Source of the DNA: Actinomycetes bacterium
GTDB taxonomy: Bacteria > Actinomycetota > Aquicultoria > CAJVYJ01 > JAUVQD01
Assembly: GCA_030666075.1 (NCBI GenBank)
Contig: DAOUYN010000073.1
Coordinates: forward strand, 1-5,703
DNA length: 5,703 nt
Reading direction: 5' to 3'
In this document: piece by piece, positions 1 through 4,356 of the stretch
Position numbering within the stretch: position 1 is the stretch's first letter
Layout of the letters: every line of letters starts with the position of its first letter
Program-made: the position numbers and the translations under genes
The notes under the pieces: model-generated
Told to the model about the DNA's origin: nothing
Databases searched by the model: none
Seen by the model: the letters and a program-made list of their open reading frames with translations, nothing else

Positions 1-198
1 GTCAGCGGCTTCGTAGCGCGAGACGTGGACGAGATGTCGGAATTCATCGGTCAAGTCGATCAACTGGACCCATACCGTATCCGGGAATGTGCCGAGGAAA
101 AGTTTCCTTGCGGTAGAATGGTCGATGGATATGTTGACAACTACCTACATATAACGCGCTCGCATGGCAGACTTGACCGCACGCTCTCTACTGTCTGA
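1..198 (+). CDS. C-terminal end of a GT4-type glycosyltransferase (5' truncated by the window edge)
   Basis: Frame 1 is open from the first base to a TGA at 196-198, giving about 65 residues. The stretch begins VSGFVARDVDEM and continues with EFIGQVDQLDP, then an Arg/Glu/Cys-rich helix and RMVDGYVDNY. This is the usual end of family GT4 glycosyltransferases: the 'G-hydrophobic-V-x-D-x-(D/E)-E-M' segment after the nucleotide-sugar site, then a helix ending in an 'M-(V/x)-x-x-Y' element. The catalytic EX7E region lies outside the window, so donor and acceptor cannot be told. The last ~12 codons (after NYLHI) look unconserved and overlap the start of otsB by 35 bases on the same strand, which suggests co-transcription and possible translational coupling. 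The role could be envelope or exopolysaccharide sugar transfer; a direct link to trehalose is not shown. The family call is fairly safe, the specific function unknown. Confidence 0.72.
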   Translation, partial: VSGFVARDVDEMSEFIGQVDQLDPYRIRECAEEKFPCGRMVDGYVDNYLHITRSHGRLDRTLSTV

Positions 199-982
199 AT
201 TCGAAACCGTTGTCGCCGGTCTTGAAGAGGCCGGCGTGACCGGACTCTTCACCGATGCCGACGGCACACTCAGCGAGATCAGCGCGAGTCCCGAGGCAGC
301 GCGAGTCCCAACCGAGACCGCAGCCCTCCTGGGGCGCCTCCATGCCTCTTTGGCCCTGGTAGCCGTCGTCTCGGGGCGGCGGGCCGAGGCGGCCGCTGGT
401 CTTGTCGGGCGCGCTGACCTTTTATATCTCGGCAATCATGGCTTTGAGCGCCTGGAAGACGGTGAACTGACGGTCAAGAAGGGTGAGCCGGAGACCATCG
501 CTGCCGCCCGTCTGGAGCTGGAGCAGCGTCTGCCTAGAGCGGAAGGGCTCTTTGTTGAGGATAAAAGTGAGGTACTAGGGGTCCACTACCGGCTTTGCAC
601 GGACGATAGCGCCATTGCCGAGGCCGATGCCGTGACGGCTGAGATAGCTGAGCGCCTTGGGCTTCATCGGCAATCAGGCCGAATGATATTCGAATTGCGG
701 CCCATCGGCACCGACAAGGGGGAAAGTATCCTGAGCGTCGCCGCTGAGCGCGGGTTACGCCAGGTGATCTACCTGGGTGACGATGCGACCGATATCGATG
801 CCTTCAGGGCTTTGCGCGCTGCCGCTGCCGAGGGCCGTCTCTCGGCCCTGACGGTGGCCGTCGCGGCCGCCGAGTCCCCGCCGGGCATTAAGGAGGAGGC
901 AGACTATTGGGTCTCCTCGGTCAGCGAAGTGACGGAGTTCTTGCGCCGTCTTGCTGATCACTACTCGGCGCCGACGGCTTGA
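164..982 (+). CDS. otsB: Trehalose-6-phosphate phosphatase (HAD superfamily, OtsB family)
   Basis: Cytosolic Mg-dependent phosphatase that hydrolyses trehalose-6-phosphate to trehalose, the second step of the OtsA/OtsB pathway. The 272 residues match the usual family size. All HAD motifs are visible: motif I DADGTLS with nucleophile D31 and acid/base D33; motif II S70-G-R; the OtsB-typical G-N-H-G at 90-93; VEDKSEVLGVHYR at 131-143, the family's E-(N/D)-K...HYR cap element; motif III K185 in GTDKG; motif IV GDDATD at 205-210. The ATG at 164 has no clear Shine-Dalgarno and overlaps the upstream glycosyltransferase by 35 bases, so coupling is likely. A GTG at 236, preceded by AGAGG, is a possible alternative but would leave only a few residues before motif I. 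The last 62 bases overlap the end of the opposing otsA gene. The partner synthase is therefore adjacent but on the other strand. Confidence 0.93.
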   Translation: MADLTARSLLSEFETVVAGLEEAGVTGLFTDADGTLSEISASPEAARVPTETAALLGRLHASLALVAVVSGRRAEAAAGLVGRADLLYLGNHGFERLEDGELTVKKGEPETIAAARLELEQRLPRAEGLFVEDKSEVLGVHYRLCTDDSAIAEADAVTAEIAERLGLHRQSGRMIFELRPIGTDKGESILSVAAERGLRQVIYLGDDATDIDAFRALRAAAAEGRLSALTVAVAAAESPPGIKEEADYWVSSVSEVTEFLRRLADHYSAPTA

Positions 983-2474
983 GCAGGTCGGCAACTTGGT
1001 GTGTGAGCCACTTGTGGGAGTCATTTCTTAAAACTATCTCTTTGACGCGCGCCGCCCTGGCCTCGCGCTCCAGTGGAGTCATGACCAGCGCTTGATGTAG
1101 GCGGTCCATGGTCTCCTTGATGTCGAAGGGGTTCACTCCGAGGACCCCGTCGCGCAATTCTTCGTAGGCTCCGGCGTTTTCGGAAAGAACGATGACGCCA
1201 TCCCTTTCGTTGAGGATGGCCGCCTCTTTGGCCACCAGGTTCATGCCGTCGAAGATGGGGTTGGTCAACATCACGTCATAGGTGGTCATAGCGGCCACTG
1301 AGCGATCGAAATCATCCTCTATCTCCAGTTCGATAGGGGACCAATCGGCAGATCCGAACTCATCGTTGATGTCCTTGGCCACTGTCTCTATCTGGGCGCG
1401 GTACCGGGCGTAATCAGGAACCTCCTGCCTTGTCGGATAGGCGAAAGCCAGGAACTTGACCTTTCCCAGGTATTCAGGGTGCTCTTGCAACAGGAGGCGG
1501 AAGGCAGCGAAACCTCGGACTAAGTTCTTGCTCAGCTCAGCTCGGTCGATGCGGACGATGAGTTGGCAATCCCCGCGCTCTTCCTCGAACTTGGTCTGCC
1601 AGGCAGTTACCGACTGGCGCTCCTTGTGAGCGAGAAGCTCGTCGCTGTCGATAGAGATAGGGTAGGCTCTGACCGCCACCTCTCGGTTCCGGAAGACTAC
1701 TCGCTGACCTCGCGAGTCTATTTTAGCCCCCAAGAAGTCTCTGCAACAGTCCATGAAGTTTCGCCCGTATCTTCGTGAGTGGAAACCGACCACATCGCAA
1801 GCGAGGAGCGACTCTAATATCTCGCGGCGCCACTCGGCCGGTATCAGTCGAAAGTAGTCGGCAGCGGGCCAAGGGATGTGAGTGAAGTGAAGGATGCGCG
1901 CATCGGGGCGGATCTGGCGGATCAAGCCGCTCACAAGATAAAGGTGATAATCCTGGACCATGACGACCGGCTCCGGCTCGTCTTCTATGACAGCGGCGAT
2001 ACTATCGGCGAAGAGCTTGTTGACGTAGCGGTAACCGGATTTCCAGGCGATGTGTTCCGCAGGCCCGATGGTCGGCTGTTTGACCGGGTCGAAGAGATAG
2101 TGCTGCAGGAACCAGAGGATCTTGTTACTGATCTCGTTGTAGTACAGCTCAAAACGCTGTGGTTCGATATCGACTAACGACATCTGGTAGCGCGGGTCTT
2201 TCGGCGGCCATGGGAGCGCCCGACCTTCGGCGGCTACAACCCGGTCCTCCGGGCTCAGCGCACCCGCGACCCAAAGCGCCCGCGAAAATGATAGAGCCGA
2301 ATCGACGGCGGTGATCAGCCCGCCGGCCCCGCGCTTGGCGACCCTCTTTTTATCGTTTCGCTCGAATGTGACCGGGCCGCGATTGGAGACGAAGACAAGC
2401 TCGCGGCCGTCGAGCAGGTTCTTAATGTTGTTCGTGGACTGCTTTTTTGCGTTCATGCTGCTCTTTTGCGACAT
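921..2474 (-). CDS. otsA: Trehalose-6-phosphate synthase-like glycosyltransferase (GT20), divergent
   Basis: Expected to transfer glucose from an NDP-glucose to glucose-6-phosphate, giving trehalose-6-phosphate for OtsB. The 517 residues cover a full GT20 fold: SNRGP at 30-34 (SNRLP in typical OtsA), a GG loop at 51-52, W68, YYNEISNKILW at 111-121, VQDYHL at 173-178 with D175, HIPWP at 199-203 with H199, DRAELSKN at 310-317, and DGMNLVAKE at 409-417. R311 and K316 align with the E. coli OtsA Arg/Lys pair that binds the donor phosphates, so the chemistry looks intact. However, the usual RLDY(S/T)KG is changed to RAELSKN, so donor or acceptor could differ; another GT20 activity is possible. Candidate starts are ATG 2474 and ATG 2456 (AAGAGC upstream of the second). 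Both overlap treT, which suggests a treT-otsA transcript. The ~18-residue tail (KPSAPSSDQQDG...) is unconserved in appearance and lies in the overlap with otsB. Confidence 0.86.
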   Translation of the reverse strand: MSQKSSMNAKKQSTNNIKNLLDGRELVFVSNRGPVTFERNDKKRVAKRGAGGLITAVDSALSFSRALWVAGALSPEDRVVAAEGRALPWPPKDPRYQMSLVDIEPQRFELYYNEISNKILWFLQHYLFDPVKQPTIGPAEHIAWKSGYRYVNKLFADSIAAVIEDEPEPVVMVQDYHLYLVSGLIRQIRPDARILHFTHIPWPAADYFRLIPAEWRREILESLLACDVVGFHSRRYGRNFMDCCRDFLGAKIDSRGQRVVFRNREVAVRAYPISIDSDELLAHKERQSVTAWQTKFEEERGDCQLIVRIDRAELSKNLVRGFAAFRLLLQEHPEYLGKVKFLAFAYPTRQEVPDYARYRAQIETVAKDINDEFGSADWSPIELEIEDDFDRSVAAMTTYDVMLTNPIFDGMNLVAKEAAILNERDGVIVLSENAGAYEELRDGVLGVNPFDIKETMDRLHQALVMTPLEREARAARVKEIVLRNDSHKWLTHQVADLLKPSAPSSDQQDGARTPSLR

Positions 2475-3717
2475 CGAGTCCGCGAAAGAGTTCCAGATAC
2501 CCCTTGAGATTGACTGTGGATAGGAATCGCTCTCTCACTGTATCACGACCGGCAGCGCCCATGCGGACGGACCCTTCCTTGTCTTTCAATACCTTCAAAA
2601 TACTCTCGGCGCACGCTTGCGGGGAGTCGACTAGGTGGCCGTTGACTCCATCTTCAATCTGCAACACGATCCCGCCGACTTTGCCGCCGATGACCGGACG
2701 CTCTTTCCAAAGAGCTTCGGTGACCGTGAGGCCGAAGCCTTCCTGGATCGATTTCTGAACTACCACATCCGAGCCGCGCTGGAAGGCGTTGACCTCAAGA
2801 TTGCCGACCCCTTGAAGGTTGGAAAGCAGGAAGATATCGCTGTCTTCTCCGGCGTGACGGGCCGTCTTTTCATAATAGTGCCAACTTTCAGGATCGTCCG
2901 TCGCCATCGAGGCGGCCAGCAGAAGCTGCGCGTCCGGTATTTCTTTCTTGACGATCCGGTAGGCGTCGATCACCCCAAGCGGGTCTTTCCAGGGATCATA
3001 GCGGGAGACCTGGGTGATGAGCGGCTTCTCCGGGTCTATCCCATACTTGCGCAGCGTCCGCGTGACTGTCTGGTGGTCCAGCGGCGTGTTCTTGGGACTC
3101 AACGGGTCGATGCAGGGCGTGATGACCGTTATGGGCGGCATCCGGTCCTCATACTCCCCGGCATAGTGTCCCGAAGTAAAGATGACGCCATCGTACTGTT
3201 GAATAAAGGGGAGAAGATATTCCCATAGCTCGACGCTGAATTCAGTCAGATCCAGGTGGCATCGCCAGATCCACTTCTTGCCGATCTTGCGGCGCGCTTC
3301 TCCCAGGAAATGAGGTAACGCCGCCGGTTGCGGGTCGTGGACTACAACGTAATCGTATTCACCGTCCATCATTTTGGCATTGGCCAGGACCTGGTGCTCG
3401 TAGATCTGTTTCATGTTAGTGGTTATCGGGATATCCATCCCTTGTAGACAATTGTGCATGATCTTCGTAACACTGAAGAACTCATCGTTTCCTTGGATCA
3501 CTTTCCAGTCGGCCCGCAGGCCGGCGTCTTGCATCAGAGGCACGAGCGTATAGAGCATTTCGGCTACGCCGCCGCCGTAAGCGGTCGCGTTGACGTGCAA
3601 AACACTGGAGCCGGCCATTTCGCCGGCCAGCTCGCGTATGTCCAAGATATTGTCGGCGCCGACAAAGACTTCGTAGTCAGCCAGCGCCTTTGGGGTAATC
3701 GGTACAGAAACAAGCAT
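2422..3717 (-). CDS. treT: Trehalose synthase, nucleotide-sugar-dependent glycosyltransferring type (TreT, GT4)
   Basis: TreT forms trehalose reversibly from NDP-glucose and free glucose in the cytosol. The 431 residues are slightly longer than the roughly 410 of archaeal TreT. Visible family signatures are HVNATAYGGGVAEML at 41-55 (N-terminal glucose/NDP loop), NDEFFSVTKIMHN at 77-89, HDPQPAAL at 127-134, RCHLD at 152-156, QVSRYDPWKDP at 236-246, and the retaining EX7E pair E326/E334 in EGFGLTVTEALWK. These match my recollection of Pyrococcus/Thermococcus TreT along the whole length. The GT4 trehalose phosphorylases are close relatives and are the main alternative. The start at ATG 3717 is well supported by AGGAGG six bases upstream. 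The last ~17 residues (VAKEQHERKKAVHEQH) are a charged extension beyond the usual end and overlap the N-terminus of the otsA-like gene by 35-53 bases, so the two are probably one operon. Two perfect TATAAT hexamers lie upstream. Confidence 0.88.
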   Translation of the reverse strand: MLVSVPITPKALADYEVFVGADNILDIRELAGEMAGSSVLHVNATAYGGGVAEMLYTLVPLMQDAGLRADWKVIQGNDEFFSVTKIMHNCLQGMDIPITTNMKQIYEHQVLANAKMMDGEYDYVVVHDPQPAALPHFLGEARRKIGKKWIWRCHLDLTEFSVELWEYLLPFIQQYDGVIFTSGHYAGEYEDRMPPITVITPCIDPLSPKNTPLDHQTVTRTLRKYGIDPEKPLITQVSRYDPWKDPLGVIDAYRIVKKEIPDAQLLLAASMATDDPESWHYYEKTARHAGEDSDIFLLSNLQGVGNLEVNAFQRGSDVVVQKSIQEGFGLTVTEALWKERPVIGGKVGGIVLQIEDGVNGHLVDSPQACAESILKVLKDKEGSVRMGAAGRDTVRERFLSTVNLKGYLELFRGLDVAKEQHERKKAVHEQH

Positions 3718-3723
3718 TCATAT

Positions 3724-3729
3724 CCTCCT
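3724..3729 (-). promoter_or_regulatory. Strong Shine-Dalgarno of treT
   Basis: The minus strand reads AGGAGG, then ATATGA, then the ATG at 3717-3715. This is a perfect consensus with a six-base spacer. It fixes the treT start and contrasts with the weak or absent Shine-Dalgarno sequences of otsB and the otsA-like gene, which both begin inside an upstream gene. Confidence 0.85.
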
Positions 3730-3753
3730 GGGGACGCACATAATATTTCCCAA

Positions 3754-3759
3754 ATTATA
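3754..3759 (-). promoter_or_regulatory. Proximal -10 element candidate for treT-otsA
   Basis: The minus strand reads a perfect TATAAT about 37 bases upstream of the treT ATG, which would give a short leader of roughly 30 bases. No good TTGACA-like element is found at 16-18 bases upstream (AGCGGA or similar). If used, it may therefore need an activator or another sigma context. The short palindrome at 3779-3789 lies where the -35 box should be. Confidence 0.4.
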
Positions 3760-3778
3760 ACGGATTTAGTCCTCAGTC

Positions 3779-3789
3779 CGCTTTAAGCG
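3779..3789. repeat. Short palindrome between the two treT promoter candidates
   Basis: CGCTTTAAGCG is an inverted repeat of two five-base arms around a single central T. It lies between the distal and proximal TATAAT hexamers of treT, at the position expected for a -35 box or an operator. It is short enough to occur by chance, and no known regulator is matched to it. Confidence 0.3.
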
Positions 3790-3799
3790 TATCGAGTTT

Positions 3800-3827
3800 A
3801 TTATATGCCGACTCCCAGCCTTTTTAA
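3800..3827 (-). promoter_or_regulatory. Distal sigma70-type promoter candidate for treT-otsA
   Basis: The minus strand reads TTAAAA (3827-3822, four of six matches to TTGACA), a 16-base spacer, then a perfect TATAAT (3805-3800). The predicted transcript start is near 3793, giving a leader of about 75 bases that runs through the palindrome and the proximal -10. This is the better of the two minus-strand candidates because both hexamers are present. It is a motif reading only. Confidence 0.45.
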
Positions 3828-3861
3828 CCGGCCTGGTTGATTTCATCGAAAATGGCTTTTT

Positions 3862-3870
3862 TGATATACT
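3862..3870 (+). promoter_or_regulatory. Extended -10 promoter candidate for nuoE-nuoF
   Basis: TGATATACT fits the extended -10 pattern TGnTATAAT with one mismatch. The -35 side is poor: the TTGATT at 3837-3842 is 22 bases away, which is too far, but extended -10 promoters do not need a good -35. The predicted transcript start near 3877 would leave a leader of about 40-50 bases before nuoE. It faces away from the treT promoters, as expected for a divergent control region. Confidence 0.45.
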
Positions 3871-3924
3871 TACCGCTTCATTCAAGAATATGGTCGTCTT
3901 CCCAGGACGGTGGTAAATGTGAAA

Positions 3925-4356
3925 ATGAGCACAAGATCAAAGGTGTCGACCGGAGAGCTTATGGCGGCTTTGCGCCAAACACAGTCGGACCAGAACTATT
4001 TGCCGGAATCCGCCTTAAGGCAGATCGGCGACGAGCTGGGCGTACCTTTGAGCCATATCTATGAGGTCGTCACCTTCTATGATGAGTTTTCGCTAGAGCG
4101 GCGCGGGCGGCACAACGTCTGCGTCTGTCGCGGCTCGGCCTGCGGCGTCAAGGGCGGCAAAGACGTTATCGCCGCCGCCGGCGAGGTGCTGGGTGTCTCA
4201 GTTGGAGAGACGACCGAAGACTATGAATACTCACTCCAAACCGTCTCTTGTTTCGGCAACTGTGCGGTGGCTCCGGCGATGCTGGTCGACCAGGACCTCT
4301 ATGGCGATCTGACTGCCGAGCGGGTCAAAGGGATCCTCAAAGACAAGGATGAGTAA
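3925..4356 (+). CDS. nuoE: NuoE-like [2Fe-2S] thioredoxin-fold subunit (NADH dehydrogenase / hydrogenase type)
   Basis: Small cytosolic electron-transfer subunit that carries one [2Fe-2S] cluster and pairs with NuoF-type flavoproteins in complex I, HydABC/Hnd hydrogenases and NAD-dependent dehydrogenases. Counting from the ATG at 3925 (143 residues), the N-terminal helical part contains NYLPESALRQIGDELGVPLSHIYEVVTFYDEF, with the typical LP-x-x-A-L and Y-x-V-x-TFY elements. The cluster ligands are C68 and C73 in CRGSAC, and C109 and C113 in CFGNC followed by AVAP, which is the family spacing CX4C...CX3C. An extra cysteine, C66, lies two residues before the first ligand. The frame stays open upstream, with GTG at 3919 and 3910; the purine-rich AGGACGGTGG (3904-3913) fits 3919 or 3925 but is too close to 3910. 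The stop overlaps the start of the nuoF-like gene by eight bases (ATGAGTAA), so the two are one operon. Confidence 0.9.
   Translation: MSTRSKVSTGELMAALRQTQSDQNYLPESALRQIGDELGVPLSHIYEVVTFYDEFSLERRGRHNVCVCRGSACGVKGGKDVIAAAGEVLGVSVGETTEDYEYSLQTVSCFGNCAVAPAMLVDQDLYGDLTAERVKGILKDKDE

Larger units (their letters stand above)
3718..3924. other. Divergent intergenic control region between treT and nuoE
   Basis: This is the only non-coding stretch of note in the window. It is clearly more AT-rich than the flanking genes and contains the promoter candidates listed separately. It also holds a weak imperfect stem (AACCG...TGGTT, 3826-3838) and a six-T run (3857-3862), but no convincing terminator; none is needed between divergent genes. 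No riboswitch, tRNA or small ORF with a good ribosome site was recognised here. Confidence 0.7.

Noticed and set aside
145..435. 96-codon minus-strand frame opposite the start of otsB
   Set aside because: An Arg/Ala/Ser-rich product typical of antisense reading of a GC-rich gene, covering the OtsB nucleophile motif.
982..1060. Terminator after otsB on the plus strand
   Set aside because: No stable stem followed by a T run could be found; the stretch is fully coding for the GT20 gene.
1878..2177. 99-codon plus-strand frame within the otsA-like gene
   Set aside because: Antisense to the VQDYHL and HIPWP region of the GT20 protein; its sequence is a by-product of that gene.
2635..3228. 197-codon open frame on the plus strand inside treT
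   Set aside because: It is antisense to well-conserved TreT motifs, shows no recognisable domain and no good ribosome site; a shadow frame.
3815..3862. Rho-independent terminator (CCAGCC...GGCCTGG or AACCG...TGGTT stem followed by a T run)
   Set aside because: The stems are short and imperfect, the T run is about 18 bases away from the stem, and no gene ends here; the flanking genes diverge.
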